The notes under the pieces were generated by a model. That model was not told the origin of the DNA and did no database searches. It saw only the letters and a program-made list of their open reading frames with translations. Made by a program: the position numbers and the translations under genes. Shown piece by piece: positions 21,574 through 33,128 of a DNA stretch of 64,000 bases; the first letter of the stretch is position 1, and each line of letters begins with the position of its first letter. The stretch comes from an uncultured Shewanella sp. (GTDB taxonomy: Bacteria > Pseudomonadota > Gammaproteobacteria > Enterobacterales > Shewanellaceae): NCBI GenBank assembly GCA_947503555.1, contig CANNEE010000007.1, forward strand, positions 1 through 64,000, in the 5' to 3' direction.

Positions 21574-22101
21574 GAAAAGGCCGGTATTTAAAAAGCCAGT
21601 CTGCAAGCGGGTTCAAGGCCTATAAATGATGAGAAAAAGCCGCTGATTTTTAAGTGGTAAAAAGTGGTAAAATCTTCCAAAATCATGCTCAAATAAACTT
21701 GAACAGCGCATCGCAGTGTAGAAAAAAACACCTTATGTGGTGGATATAGGGCACCCTATCCCCAAGATAGGGAATAATTCCCTATCAATGCATATTTCAA
21801 TAGCGTCGATAAGAAAGAGAGTTAAGAACTCGCTTTCGCCATGGAAAGCAATGAGCAAGCACTCAGGTAAACCATGCCAAATCACGCATGTTATAAAATT
21901 CAAAGATAAGATATCAGTCAAAAGTTTTAAGTAAAATTTGAACACCATCTTCTCTAGCCTGCATTGATGGCGCTGACTCACTTTCTATAGCCATCAGCAA
22001 TATGCTGGCCCATACTTATAATATACTTCTATAAAGACTAAATTTTCGCCATTTGAGGCCGATAATCTATAAAATAGAATCGTTCAACAAACGGAGGCAC
22101 T
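21574..22101. other. Gene-free stretch upstream of mraZ
   Basis: Divergent intergenic region between the mraZ promoter and a small plus-strand gene. Short frames on both strands (about 65-82 codons around 21733-21981) lack ribosome sites and recognisable features. The only structure seen is an alternating inverted-repeat cluster at 21744-21786. Confidence 0.6.
21744..21786. repeat. Alternating ATAGGG/CCCTAT inverted repeats
   Basis: Four arms alternate: ATATAGGG (21744-21751), CCCTATC (21754-21760), GATAGGG (21766-21772) and CCCTATC (21780-21786). Any neighbouring pair can form a hairpin, so mutually exclusive folds are possible in RNA, or tandem palindromic protein sites in DNA. No T-run follows. 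Confidence 0.6.
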
Positions 22102-22425
22102 ATGGGACTCGACAGCATCTATGCCATGACAGCTGTACCAGCACGTGCAGCCATAGAAAATAAACGCATTGTCGAACAAGTCAAAAAGGGTGACGCGATC
22201 CACTCAGATAGCCACGAAGCCCCTCAGTCCCAACTTCCCCCAAAAACAGAATCAAAGAAACCAAGAAAAGGTGAACGACGTAAAAACAACGATGAGGCAA
22301 ATAAACCTAGAGTCGATCGACGAATGAACAAAGGTCGCCGTAAAGGAGAAGGGGATGAAGATACGGTTAAACAATCCTTATCCCAAGATGACTCACCTTT
22401 TGAGCATATCGATATTACCGTTTAG
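22102..22425 (+). CDS. Small highly charged protein of unknown function
   Basis: A 107-residue protein that I do not recognise. After a moderately hydrophobic start (MGLDSIYAMTAVPARAA) residues 20-90 are hydrophilic and rich in Lys, Arg, Glu and Asp, with clusters such as KKPRKGERRK and RRMNKGRRKGE; it is probably largely disordered. A good ribosome site (GGAGG) is six bases before the ATG, which supports translation. It lies upstream of the DUF898 gene on the same strand, 126 bp away, and may be independent. The basic clusters could suggest nucleic-acid binding, but that is speculation. Confidence 0.65.
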   Translation: MGLDSIYAMTAVPARAAIENKRIVEQVKKGDAIHSDSHEAPQSQLPPKTESKKPRKGERRKNNDEANKPRVDRRMNKGRRKGEGDEDTVKQSLSQDDSPFEHIDITV

Positions 22426-22551
22426 GTAAAATGCTTGAAGCACATGCTTAATTAACAGGCAAATTAGCACCCTGCATTTACAATATAATATATTGATTTA
22501 TGTTAATTTATTGGCTTTAATACTCTCTTTTATCCCCACGGATGGCAGCTA

Positions 22552-23757
22552 ATGACTACAGATAGCCTCATTTCTCAATCTGGTGATGTATCCACCGAAG
22601 ACAATAAAAAGCACCCATTTAAATTCCATGGCGATGGAGGTGACTATTTCGGTATTTGGATAGTTAACATTCTACTAAGCATAGTAACCTTAGGTATCTA
22701 TTCAGCTTGGGCGAAAGTCAGAACCAACAATTATTTCTATGGCCATACTGAACTCGATGGCGATCGATTTGAGTACTTAGCAACACCTATGCAGATACTC
22801 ATTGGCCGTATCATCGCTGTGGTCGCTCTCATAGTCTGGTCAGTACTAACTAACCTGCATCCAATTATCGCCACGATACTTGGCATCGCATTAGTTGCCG
22901 TTACACCTTACCTAGTCATGCGCAATCTTAAATTCGATGCTAGAGTCACTCGCTTTAGAAATGTTAGATTTAATTTTGTTGGCAGCACTTCAGGCGCATA
23001 CATCAATCTATTGCTCAAGCCCATTGCAGCCTATGCCATCGTCATACTCCCATGCATTGGCTTATTCGCCCTTTATGATAAGCATGAGAGTGCTTTGCTG
23101 ATTGCCGCAGGCGTTCTCTATGTTCCAATTAGCCTTGTATTGGCTTATGCATGGATAATGGCAAACATAGCCAACTACACAATCAACGGTTATCGCTACG
23201 GCCAAAAGGTCTTTGCTGCCGATATAGATTGGCGTGCTTACTTAAAAATCACACTCGCTGCTGTGGGAATTCTCATCGGGCTTATTATCACCTCTGTTGT
23301 CTTAACCATAGTGTTAGGAGCCGGCAGTGCAATCACAGAGTTGGCAACTAATGGCGTTTCAGATAATGCTGAATTAGAAAAAACCGCAGCAATCTCTGTA
23401 TTCGTGGGCTATCTGTTTATGTTCATCTCGGGCTTTATTATGACAGCCTTTATTAAAGTCAAGGTGCGCAATTACTTGTTCGGCCAAATGCAGCTGGATG
23501 ACAAGCTGACTTTTGAGTCAAGCCTCACTGTAATGGGCTATTTTGGTCTAATTTTCACCAATATTCTTATCATGCTGTTCTCGTTTGGCTGGGGAAGAGC
23601 TTGGGTCGAGGTCAGAACCGCACGCTTCTATGCCGACCACACTCAGGTCATAGGAGACTTGTCTCATGTCACAACTCAAGATCACTTGAATGAAACCGAT
23701 GCTGCGATTGCCGATGAGGTAGTGGACGCATTCGATCTCAATATCAGTGTCATATAA
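22552..23757 (+). CDS. yjgN: YjgN-family (DUF898) multi-spanning membrane protein
   Basis: Inner-membrane protein of unknown function, 401 residues, with the DUF898 signature FKFHGDGGDYFGIW near 23-37 and LGIYSAWAKVRTNNYFYGH near 53-71. The motif W(A/V)(K/E)VRTxxxFY(G/A)(D)H recurs in weaker form near 303-312 (KVKVRNYLFG) and near 350-364 (AWVEVRTARFYADH), pointing to internal duplication. About eight hydrophobic segments. It is followed immediately by an M48 peptidase gene, so the two are very probably co-transcribed and functionally linked. Confidence 0.85.
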   Translation: MTTDSLISQSGDVSTEDNKKHPFKFHGDGGDYFGIWIVNILLSIVTLGIYSAWAKVRTNNYFYGHTELDGDRFEYLATPMQILIGRIIAVVALIVWSVLTNLHPIIATILGIALVAVTPYLVMRNLKFDARVTRFRNVRFNFVGSTSGAYINLLLKPIAAYAIVILPCIGLFALYDKHESALLIAAGVLYVPISLVLAYAWIMANIANYTINGYRYGQKVFAADIDWRAYLKITLAAVGILIGLIITSVVLTIVLGAGSAITELATNGVSDNAELEKTAAISVFVGYLFMFISGFIMTAFIKVKVRNYLFGQMQLDDKLTFESSLTVMGYFGLIFTNILIMLFSFGWGRAWVEVRTARFYADHTQVIGDLSHVTTQDHLNETDAAIADEVVDAFDLNISVI

Positions 23758-23761
23758 ATCC

Positions 23762-24817
23762 ATGTCGACAACATCAAATATGGTAAAGGGGCATATTTTT
23801 GCCCCTAAAAGCAGCGAGAAGATCCCTGCTGAAATCAATCTTCTTCAAGAGCCTCAAGCCTCTGTCTCGGTCGTGAGCCATGGCTATCGAGGAGACTTTT
23901 GCTTGGCAGATATTCAAGTGTCACAGCAGCTAAGCTCGATACCTCGCAGACTCACTTTTCCAGACGGCTGGGTTTTCGTCCCCCAAGAATCTCATATACT
24001 AAACTCTTGGCTTAATCAGCAGGGCAAGACAAGCCTATTAGCAAAGCTAGAGCAGCATCTGCTATTGATTATTTTAGCTGTTGTCGTTACCGCTATTAGC
24101 GCCTTTGCAGGTTATAAATATGGCTTACCTTTACTTGCGAAGAGCATTGCTCAAAATCTGCCAGTTCAAGTAGCCGAATATGTTGGTGACAACACAGTCT
24201 CTATGCTTGATGAACTTGGTATGGAAGAATCTAAGCTATCCATTGAAGCTCAAAAGCAAATCGCAAACGAATTTGAGCAGATCACTGACGAACTTAAAGG
24301 CGCAGGGATAGAGTTTATTACACCACCTAAGCTACTTTTTAAGTTCCACCAAGGTGATGCCAATGCTTTTGCGCTAGCTAACGGCAATATAATAATGACA
24401 GATGCCATGGCTAATCTCGCTTCGACTCCAGAAGAGAGAAAGGCTGTTCTACTCCATGAACTAGGTCATGTACGTCATCAACATGTACTCACTAATCTAG
24501 TGCAAAGCGCGATACTGTCTATCGGCGTCGCTATCATCATCGGCGACTCCTCTAGCATAGGAGATACCTTGGTTAGCGTAGCAGTGCTAGGCATGGGATT
24601 AAGTTACTCGCGAGAGCTTGAACAGGAGGCTGACGAGTTTGCAGCCAAGCAACTGTTGAGCAGCCAGGACTCAGTCGAACCTCTGCTTAAGCTTTATCAA
24701 AAACTAAAGCAGGAACAAGTGATAAATATTCCGGCATGGATAAGTACCCATCCAGAGCTCAGCCAAAGAATGAAAGCAATTAAGCAAATTCAAACTCAGG
24801 CTGAAAAACAAGATTGA
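23762..24817 (+). CDS. Membrane-bound M48 family metallopeptidase
   Basis: Zinc metallopeptidase of the Ste24/HtpX-like clan, 351 residues. A soluble N-terminal part of about 98 residues precedes a membrane segment (about 100-122). The zinc motif HELGH is at 232-236 and the downstream ligand motif EQEAD at 287-291. A second hydrophobic stretch (about 247-285) lies between the two motifs, as in membrane M48 enzymes. I chose the ATG four bases after the yjgN stop; a GTG at 23747 overlapping yjgN would add five residues. Substrate unknown. The fixed pairing with YjgN suggests a joint role in envelope protein quality control, which is inference. Confidence 0.88.
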   Translation: MSTTSNMVKGHIFAPKSSEKIPAEINLLQEPQASVSVVSHGYRGDFCLADIQVSQQLSSIPRRLTFPDGWVFVPQESHILNSWLNQQGKTSLLAKLEQHLLLIILAVVVTAISAFAGYKYGLPLLAKSIAQNLPVQVAEYVGDNTVSMLDELGMEESKLSIEAQKQIANEFEQITDELKGAGIEFITPPKLLFKFHQGDANAFALANGNIIMTDAMANLASTPEERKAVLLHELGHVRHQHVLTNLVQSAILSIGVAIIIGDSSSIGDTLVSVAVLGMGLSYSRELEQEADEFAAKQLLSSQDSVEPLLKLYQKLKQEQVINIPAWISTHPELSQRMKAIKQIQTQAEKQD

Positions 24818-24853
24818 AAAATCAAATAGAGCAACACGCTATAAATTAACAAC

Positions 24854-24883
24854 AAAACGCTGAATACTCGTATTCAGCGTTTT
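24854..24883. terminator. Bidirectional terminator between M48 gene and glpK
   Basis: A perfect 13-bp stem AAAACGCTGAATA / TATTCAGCGTTTT with a CTCG loop, flanked by A-run and T-run. It sits between two converging genes and can end transcription from either side. Confidence 0.9.
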
Positions 24884-24889
24884 TAATAT

Positions 24890-26380
24890 TCAAGCAGAGA
24901 AACTTTTTTGCAATGCCTGCTGCCAACCGGCATAGAGTTCACTGCGCGCTTGCTCATCAATAGCCGGCTCAAAGGCACGGGACAGGGCTAATTTATCTTG
25001 TAACTCTTTTGTCGATTGCCAGTAACCGACAGCCAATCCTGCTAAAAATGCCGCCCCCATTGCTGTAGACTCGGTGATTTTTGGTCTCAGTACGGCAACG
25101 TCAGTAATATCGGCTTGGAACTGCATTAAAAAATCATTATTGACAGCACCGCCATCGACTTTTAACTGAGTAAGCTCAACACCACTGTCTTTGGCCATAG
25201 CATCGAGCAAATCTCTACTTTGATAGGCGATAGATTCCAATGCTGCACGAATAATATGATTGCGATTAGCCCCACGGGTGAGCCCCACTATCGCTCCTCT
25301 TGCATCGGGATCCCAGTGTGGCGCCCCCAACCCGACAAAAGCAGGCACCAGATACACGCCGTTAGTATCTTCTACTTTAAACGCAAAGTATTCAGTATCT
25401 TGCGCATCGCGAATTAAACCTAGCTCATCTCTAAGCCACTGAATCGTTGCCCCGCCCATAAAGACTGCACCTTCAAGGGCATAATTCACTTCACCCTGTG
25501 CGCCAACGCAAATAGTTGTGAGTAACCCATGCTCAGACTTTACCGCTTGTGTTCCGGTATTCATCAGCAAGAAGCAGCCTGTACCATAGGTATTCTTAGC
25601 CATTCCCGGCTCAATACAGAGTTGACCAAAGAGTGCGGCTTGCTGATCTCCGGCCATACCAGCCACTTGAATCTCGCTACCTTCACCAGCAATACGAGTT
25701 GTGCCATATACTCCACAGGAAGGTTTGACTTGCGGCAACATAGACACAGGAATATCCAATTCTTGAAGCAAATGATCATCCCACTCTTGGGTGTGAATAT
25801 TAAATAACATGGTACGCGAGGCATTCGTTGGATCGGTCACATGTACTTTTCCCTCAGTAAGCTTCCAGACCAGCCAAGTATCTATGGTGCCAAACAGTAA
25901 TTCGTCTCGCTCGGCTTGCTCTCTAGCCCCTTCAACATTATCGAGAATCCATTTAATCTTGGTCGCTGAAAAATAGGGGTCGAGCAACAAACCGGTATTT
26001 TCCCTGACATACTCTTCTAAGCCGGCCGCTTTAAGCCCATCGCAAATCTCATTAGTGCGACGACACTGCCACACGATCGCATTATAAACAGGCTTACCCG
26101 TATGCTTATTCCATACGACAGTGGTTTCCCTTTGATTAGTAATGCCAATAGCGGCGACTTGATCGCTATGGATATCGGCTCTAGCTAGGGTTTCGATAAG
26201 TACCGAGCTTTGTGATGACCAGATCTCCATGGGATCTTGTTCAACCCAACCAGGCTTAGGGTAATGCTGAGTAAATTCACGTTGAGACAAAGCGAGTAAA
26301 TTAGCATTATGATCAAATACGATGGCACGGGAACTTGTCGTCCCCTGATCCAGTGCGACAATATATTGAGGGTGAGACAC
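24890..26380 (-). CDS. glpK: Glycerol kinase GlpK
   Basis: FGGY-family kinase phosphorylating glycerol to sn-glycerol 3-phosphate in the cytoplasm. N-terminal phosphate loop DQGTTSSRA near 11-19, the glycerol-binding region [11 protein letters not shown], the FGGY signature area [11 protein letters not shown], and the C-terminal [19 protein letters not shown]. Length 496 is usual. No glpF or glpD is adjacent, so it stands as a single gene here. Confidence 0.97.
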   Translation of the reverse strand: MSHPQYIVALDQGTTSSRAIVFDHNANLLALSQREFTQHYPKPGWVEQDPMEIWSSQSSVLIETLARADIHSDQVAAIGITNQRETTVVWNKHTGKPVYNAIVWQCRRTNEICDGLKAAGLEEYVRENTGLLLDPYFSATKIKWILDNVEGAREQAERDELLFGTIDTWLVWKLTEGKVHVTDPTNASRTMLFNIHTQEWDDHLLQELDIPVSMLPQVKPSCGVYGTTRIAGEGSEIQVAGMAGDQQAALFGQLCIEPGMAKNTYGTGCFLLMNTGTQAVKSEHGLLTTICVGAQGEVNYALEGAVFMGGATIQWLRDELGLIRDAQDTEYFAFKVEDTNGVYLVPAFVGLGAPHWDPDARGAIVGLTRGANRNHIIRAALESIAYQSRDLLDAMAKDSGVELTQLKVDGGAVNNDFLMQFQADITDVAVLRPKITESTAMGAAFLAGLAVGYWQSTKELQDKLALSRAFEPAIDEQARSELYAGWQQALQKSFSA

Positions 26381-26453
26381 GAAAGATATCCTTGTCAGTA
26401 TTATTATGCCTATCGGCTCATTCTCTAACTAACAAAGCGTAAACACAAATAAA

Positions 26454-26480
26454 AATGCCCCGCAAACCTGCGAGGCATTG
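26454..26480 (-). terminator. Terminator of the FadL-type gene
   Basis: Minus-strand stem ATGCCTCGCAG / TTGCGGGGCAT followed by a T-run (complement of 26452-26456), 23 bp after the stop codon of the FadL-type gene and upstream of glpK. Confidence 0.85.
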
Positions 26481-26502
26481 GCGACTTTATTTAAGCTATA
26501 AA

Positions 26503-27795
26503 TTAAAACTTATAGTTCAGCTGTACACCTGCAAGCCATACATTGCCGCTTGCTTGTGCATCTAATCGTACGCCAGCACTCGGTTCAATCTCTGTAATTG
26601 GAGCATCACCGTGGTAGGTAATATAGGTCAGTGACATATCGACACTCATGTTAGATGAAGCCACATAACTCGCGCCTAAACTGTACCAAAGGCGATCAGC
26701 ATCTGGAATCGTAGTTGTGCGATATTCATCTTCCACAGCTGTTTGATCTAATGCGATACCAGAACGTAGCGCCCAAGCATCCGACACTTGATAGGTCGCA
26801 CCAAGAGCAAAGCGCCAGTTATCCTTAAAGTTCTCTTCCTTCACAAGATCAGTACTGATCCCGCCAATAGGTTTAGTTTCGCCTGGGAAATTTGCTCTTA
26901 ATTCTTTAAACACGCTCCATTGCGTCCAGTTGATACTGGTATGCAGCGCAAGCTTATCTGTCACTTGGTTAAAGGATGATAACTCTGCAAATGCTGGTAA
27001 CTCTAATGGCAACACACCATCAACAGTAATAGGTTGAGTACCCACATACTTAAGGCCACCCACAGCACCTTCCAAGTCAAACTCAACACCACTATGATAA
27101 GCAAGACCTACCTTATGGTCTGGGTTAACCTGCCAGCTTGCACCTAGCTTCCAACCAAATGCGGTATCATCACCTTCCATCGTTTTTAAAGGTGTACCTG
27201 CAGGGTAAGGTGTCGCTTGGCTTAGCCATGTTGGTACTGTAGCTGTTACTTCACCCTCACCGTAAACTATACGCAGTCCGGCACCTACACTGATAGCATC
27301 GGTAATACGATAAGCAATATTAGGATTAAGCTCATAGGTAGTAATAGAAGTTGCACTACCATAAATCGCTGCACTGTGATCCGCAGGTATTTCAGTCTTC
27401 AACCCATAATTAGAATTCAGCGCTAAACCCCAAGTCCATTTATCATTGATTTGGCTGGAATAGTAAAAGTTAGGAATAAAAGCATCATCAGCGACATCTT
27501 TAGCAGAAGCATCTATCTGAGCTCCGGACAACAAGAAGGTATTGGTGCCATCAACATCAACTTCAGGTGTTAAATAAATCGCACCTGCTGATACTTGGCG
27601 ACCTTGCAAGGCTGAAAGCAAAGCTGGATTGCGGGATTGAGAAGAGGCATTATCCGCCATAGCGGCTTCACCGGCATAAGCTCTTCCTAAACCTGTTGCC
27701 GAATATTCTGCAAGTTGAAAACCTGCTGCTTGGACTTGAGTGGCAGAACTCAGAATTGCCGCGCTAACGGCCAATGTCAAAATACGCTTTTTCAT
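26503..27795 (-). CDS. fadL: FadL/OMPP1/TodX family outer-membrane transporter
   Basis: Outer-membrane beta-barrel channel for long-chain fatty acids or other hydrophobic compounds. A signal peptide (1-23, cleavage after VQA) is followed by AGFQLAEYSATGLGRAYAGEAA and the SRNPA motif characteristic of the FadL hatch domain. The C-terminal strand ends in YKF with an aromatic last residue, as barrel assembly requires. At 430 residues it is in the family range. Several paralogues usually exist in marine gammaproteobacteria, so fatty acid as substrate is likely but not proved. A FadR-like palindrome lies upstream. Confidence 0.92.
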   Translation of the reverse strand: MKKRILTLAVSAAILSSATQVQAAGFQLAEYSATGLGRAYAGEAAMADNASSQSRNPALLSALQGRQVSAGAIYLTPEVDVDGTNTFLLSGAQIDASAKDVADDAFIPNFYYSSQINDKWTWGLALNSNYGLKTEIPADHSAAIYGSATSITTYELNPNIAYRITDAISVGAGLRIVYGEGEVTATVPTWLSQATPYPAGTPLKTMEGDDTAFGWKLGASWQVNPDHKVGLAYHSGVEFDLEGAVGGLKYVGTQPITVDGVLPLELPAFAELSSFNQVTDKLALHTSINWTQWSVFKELRANFPGETKPIGGISTDLVKEENFKDNWRFALGATYQVSDAWALRSGIALDQTAVEDEYRTTTIPDADRLWYSLGASYVASSNMSVDMSLTYITYHGDAPITEIEPSAGVRLDAQASGNVWLAGVQLNYKF

Positions 27796-28218
27796 TGTTA
27801 TTCTCTGCTTAATAAATTTAAATAGCTGACCAGAAGAAGTAGAGCATTAGCTCAACCAAAAGGGCGTGCAGTTTACTGCTACAGAAGATGTTTGCAACCT
27901 AAGCAGAAAAAACAGTATAAAAAACTAATTAAAATCAATATTTAGCGCAAAATGACGACCGTCATCACATTTAGACTTAAAAAACAGGTCAGACCTTAAA
28001 AGAATGATTCGCTGAAAACCATTAGAACAAACAAAAGAAAAGATAAAAAATAAAAATAAACATGAAGTTAGAAAACAAAAACATGGGTACACGTGTAAAT
28101 TAAAAATATCCCTCTCACTCAGCATAAATCACTAACAAATAAACAAAAGTAAGTAGCTTAATTTTCAATCAACACGCACCCTTTAATAATCAATAACTTA
28201 CAACCAAGTCTTTATCAT
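27796..28218. other. A/T-rich regulatory stretch upstream of the FadL-type gene
   Basis: About 420 bp between the fadL start and the leu operon terminator, strongly A/T-rich in 27900-28200. Apart from a FadR-like palindrome at 27983-27999 I see no gene; a 66-codon minus-strand frame (27925-28125) is low-complexity and has no convincing start. Confidence 0.6.
27983..27999. promoter_or_regulatory. FadR-like operator upstream of the FadL-type gene
   Basis: The palindromic core GGTCAGACC (27987-27995) within AACAGGTCAGACCTTAA matches the central GGTCNGACC of known FadR sites, such as the one at E. coli fadL. It is about 190 bp before the fadL start codon. Outer positions match poorly, so this is a candidate only. 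Confidence 0.45.
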
Positions 28219-28270
28219 AAAAAAGAGAGGCCGCTCACACCCGATGGGCAGAATGGCCTCCCTTAAAAAA
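28219..28270 (-). terminator. Terminator of the leuABCD operon
   Basis: Minus-strand stem GGGAGGCC / GGCCTCTC closing a loop that includes smaller pairs, followed by a T-run (complement of 28219-28224), about 35 bp past the leuD stop. Confidence 0.8.
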
Positions 28271-28303
28271 CCTTAGTACAAATGTACGCCAAAAAGCTGC
28301 AAC

Positions 28304-28915
28304 CTATGGATGATTCAACCAATTGGTGAGTGAAGACTCATAATCCTTAATCTGGCTCTCAAAAGCTAAAGTCAAACCTATGGCATCCAAACCATTAAGG
28401 AGTTTATGCCTTGCCGAGGCTGCGATATCAAAACTAAAACAGCTTCCCTTAGGTGAAACCACTTGCAGCTTTTCCAAATCGACGGCTATTTGAGCTCCTT
28501 CCTCTTCAGCAACTTCATCGATTAATTGCTGAACTTGGCTAGAAGATAGTTTAATGGGCAGCAAACCGTTATTGATGGCATTACCATAAAAAATATCGGC
28601 AAAACTTGGGGCAATTATCACCCTTAAACCAAAATCTTGAAGCGCCCATGGTGCGTGCTCACGGCTTGAGCCACAACCAAAGTTCTCTTGAGCCAATAAG
28701 ATGGATGCTCCCTGATATCTCGCTTGATTCAAACTAAAATCTGGATTGTCTTGGGTGCCTGCTTCATCCAAATAGCGCCAATCATGAAATAGGTGCACAC
28801 CAAAACCATCGCGAGTCACCTTAGAGAGGAACTGCTTAGGAATAATCTGATCTGTATCTATGTTGGCACTATCTATCGCGACCGCCAAACCTGTATGTTG
28901 AGAAAATGCTTGCAT
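28304..28915 (-). CDS. leuD: 3-isopropylmalate dehydratase small subunit LeuD
   Basis: Small (swivel-domain) subunit of isopropylmalate isomerase, working with LeuC in leucine synthesis. Conserved [15 protein letters not shown] near 17-31 and the [16 protein letters not shown] loop near 77-92, whose GSSRE contacts the substrate. Length 203 is close to E. coli. Last gene of the operon, 36 bp after leuC. Confidence 0.98.
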   Translation of the reverse strand: MQAFSQHTGLAVAIDSANIDTDQIIPKQFLSKVTRDGFGVHLFHDWRYLDEAGTQDNPDFSLNQARYQGASILLAQENFGCGSSREHAPWALQDFGLRVIIAPSFADIFYGNAINNGLLPIKLSSSQVQQLIDEVAEEEGAQIAVDLEKLQVVSPKGSCFSFDIAASARHKLLNGLDAIGLTLAFESQIKDYESSLTNWLNHP

Positions 28916-28951
28916 AATGACTCTCTATATTCAATTTGTAGGGCTGACGAA

Positions 28952-30351
28952 TTAGTAGGGCTGACGAATATCAACAAAGTGTCCAGCGATTGCAGCCGCT
29001 GCGGCCATAGCTGGGCTCACCAAGTGAGTACAGCTTCCTCGCCCTTGGCGGCCTTCAAAGTTACGATTACTGGTTGAGGCGCATCTGTCACCTTCCTCTA
29101 ACCTATCGTCATTCATCGCCAAACACATAGAGCAGCCAGGCAAACGCCATTCAAAGCCCGCTTCGATAAAGATCTTATCTAAGCCTTCAGCCTCGGCTTG
29201 CAATTTCACCTGACCGGAGCCTGGCACGACTAATGCCGTCACCCCATCGGCGACTTTACGCCCTTTCGCTTGAGCAGCAGCGCTGCGTAAGTCTTCAATA
29301 CGAGAGTTAGTACAAGAGCCAATAAAGACCTTATTAATTGGAATACTTGTCATAGGCGTGCCCGGCTCAAGTCCAATATAAGCTAGGGCTTTTTCCATGC
29401 TATCTCGCGTGACTTGATTACTCTCTTGCTTTGGATCTGGCACACAAGCATCGATGGCTGCGACCTGCCCAGGGTTTGTGCCCCAAGTGAGCTGAGGCGC
29501 TATCTCTGCGGCATTCAATACCAGTGTTTTATCAAACACCGCATCCTCATCGGATTTTAGGGTTTGCCAATAAGCTAGAGCCTGTTGCCAATCTTCATCT
29601 TTCGGCGCATGTTGACGCCCCTTAAGGTAATCAAAAGTGGTCTGATCCGGCGCTATCATGCCAGCTTTGGCGCCCATCTCAATTGCCATATTACATACTG
29701 TCATTCGACCTTCCATAGAAAGGTCTCGAATCGCTTCACCGCAGAATTCAACTACATGTCCGGTGCCGCCATCCATGCCGGTTTTACCGATAATGGCGAG
29801 AATAATATCTTTAGCCGTTATCCCGTCGGCCACTTTACCTTTGACCTCTATCTTCATGGTTTTAGATTTAAGCTGTCGCAATGTTTGCGTCGCCATCACA
29901 TGTTCAACTTCAGAGGTACCAATACCAAAGGCAAGCGCGCCAAAGGCACCATGGGTAGCGGTATGGGAGTCACCACAGACAATCACAGTACCTGGCAAGG
30001 TAATCCCTAGCTCAGGGCCCATTACATGGACAATTCCTTGGTTAGGGTGATGAATATCGTACAGAGAAATACCAAACTCTTTACAGTTTTGCGCCAAGGT
30101 TTCCACTTGGGTGCGAGCCATTGGACTCAGTGCATCTAGGCTAGCACTCTTTGTCGAAGTGTTGTGATCCATAGTGGCAAAGGTTTTATGGGGCGCTCGT
30201 AGTTTACGCCCAGCAACCTTTAAACCACTAAATGCTTGGGGAGAGGTCACTTCATGAACCAAATGCCTATCGACATAGACAATCGGCGCTTCACCTTCTG
30301 GTGTTGCTACCTGATGGGCATTCCACACTTTCTCATATAAAGTTTGTGCCA

Positions 30352-30352
<1 letters not shown>
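28952..30352 (-). CDS. leuC: 3-isopropylmalate dehydratase large subunit LeuC
   Basis: Aconitase-family subunit carrying the [4Fe-4S] cluster; converts 2-isopropylmalate to 3-isopropylmalate with LeuD. Cluster cysteines are visible in [13 protein letters not shown] and in [12 protein letters not shown], and the substrate loop [18 protein letters not shown] is present. The 466-residue length is standard. The start overlaps the leuB stop by one base. Confidence 0.98.
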
Positions 30353-31470
<1,118 letters not shown>

Positions 31471-31504
31471 TTATATATTTATCTTTGCTGCACTCTGCAA
31501 TCTT

Positions 31505-33073
31505 TTATACGCCACCGAGCTCACTATTGCGTTTGCTGGCTTGCTTTTTATCTGCCACTTTATCCGCTCTATGGGTTAGGTTCATCACATGCACCAATGC
31601 CTGAGCCGAAGCTTCAACCACATCGGTCGCGAGTCCAAAGCCATGGAAGTTTTGTTCTCTGTATCTGGCGGTAATATCCACCTGTCCCAATGCATCTTGT
31701 CCTTCTCCCTTAGCACCTAACTTGTAACTGGTGATATTGACATCTTTGCCACTGGCTCTTTCTATCGCCTTGTATGCCGCATCAACCGGGCCATTCCCCG
31801 TTGCGGCTTCAGTCACAGCTTTACCGTCAATCGCTAGTCTCACTGTGGCCGTTGCCACACCTTCAGTGGAGTCTGACTGCACCACCAGCTGCTCCATCTG
31901 ATAATAATCATCGGACTGACTCTGGGACTCCATATAAGCTAGCGCCTCTAGGTCATAATCAAATACTTGGCCTTTCTTATCCGCAAGCTGCAAAAAGTTC
32001 TCGTACAAAATATCCATATCATAGTCAGTATCTGTGTAACCCATTTCAGTCATGCGATGCTTGATTACATGTCTACCCGAGCGTGATGTCATATTCAGGT
32101 TACTGCGACTTAAACCTATGCTTTCTGGAGTCATAATCTCATAGGTGTTTTGCGACTTAAGCATGCCATCTTGGTGAATACCCGATGAGTGGGTAAAGGC
32201 ATTAGCCCCTACTATCGCCTTATTAGACTGCACCGGCATATTGCATAGCTGGCTAACCAAGTTAGAGGTTCTGTGGATCTCTTTGGCATTAATATTAGTA
32301 TCAAAGCCCAACAAGCCCTTGCGAGTTGCCAAAATCATGGCTATCTCTTCTAATGAACAGTTACCTGCTCGCTCACCAATACCATTAACCGTACATTCGA
32401 TCTGTCTTGCACCTTGCTGCACAGCAGCAATTGAGTTGGCAACTGACAAACCTAAATCATCATGGCAATGCACCGAAATAATCGCCTTATCTATGTTTGG
32501 CACACGGTTAAATAAGGTTTGGATAATGCCGCCAAATTCACTTGGTACTGTATAGCCCACAGTGTCGGGAATATTAATGGTACTCGCGCCAGCATCGATG
32601 GCTGATTCCACCATGCGACATAGATGATCGATAGGGGTTCGACCCGCATCTTCACAGGAAAACTCCACGTCATCGGTAAAGCGTCTGGCATATTTGACCG
32701 CACCCACGGCCATATCCAACACCTGATCGAAGGAGCGTTTTAACTTGCTTTCCACATGAATCGTCGAAGTTGAAATAAAGGTATGAATACGAAACTGCTC
32801 CGCCACCTTCATCGCTTCGGCACAAGCAAAAATATCCTTTTCTAATGCTCGAGATAAGCCGCAAACACGGCTATCTTTAATATGCCTAGCAATGGTTTGT
32901 ACTGATTCAAAGTCTCCAGGTGATGACACGGGAAAACCCACTTCCATCACGTCTACTCCCAGTCGTTCCAGCGCCTGAGCTATTTGCAGTTTTTCTTTCA
33001 CACTCAAACTTGCGGCTAAGGCTTGTTCGCCATCACGCAACGTAGTATCAAAAATAATCACTTGCTCAGACAT
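31505..33073 (-). CDS. leuA: 2-isopropylmalate synthase LeuA
   Basis: First committed enzyme of leucine synthesis, condensing acetyl-CoA with 2-oxoisovalerate. The catalytic TIM barrel starts with [14 protein letters not shown]; metal-site [13 protein letters not shown] and the [13 protein letters not shown] signature follow. The C-terminal allosteric domain (about 390-505) that senses leucine is complete. Length 522 is normal. It is controlled by the leader and attenuator just upstream. Confidence 0.98.
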   Translation of the reverse strand: MSEQVIIFDTTLRDGEQALAASLSVKEKLQIAQALERLGVDVMEVGFPVSSPGDFESVQTIARHIKDSRVCGLSRALEKDIFACAEAMKVAEQFRIHTFISTSTIHVESKLKRSFDQVLDMAVGAVKYARRFTDDVEFSCEDAGRTPIDHLCRMVESAIDAGASTINIPDTVGYTVPSEFGGIIQTLFNRVPNIDKAIISVHCHDDLGLSVANSIAAVQQGARQIECTVNGIGERAGNCSLEEIAMILATRKGLLGFDTNINAKEIHRTSNLVSQLCNMPVQSNKAIVGANAFTHSSGIHQDGMLKSQNTYEIMTPESIGLSRSNLNMTSRSGRHVIKHRMTEMGYTDTDYDMDILYENFLQLADKKGQVFDYDLEALAYMESQSQSDDYYQMEQLVVQSDSTEGVATATVRLAIDGKAVTEAATGNGPVDAAYKAIERASGKDVNITSYKLGAKGEGQDALGQVDITARYREQNFHGFGLATDVVEASAQALVHVMNLTHRADKVADKKQASKRNSELGGV

Positions 33074-33128
33074 CTATCTACTCCTAGAACTGGAATGTAT
33101 CGTTAAAAACTATAAGCCCTTTCATTTA

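Noticed and set aside
21733-21981. Two overlapping short frames (82 codons minus, 65 codons plus)
   Set aside because: Opposite-strand frames over palindromic sequence, without ribosome sites or conserved features; neither looks like a real protein.
27925-28125. A 66-codon minus-strand frame in the A/T-rich region
   Set aside because: Low-complexity Phe/Leu/Ser-rich sequence arising from A/T bias, overlapping the FadR-like site.
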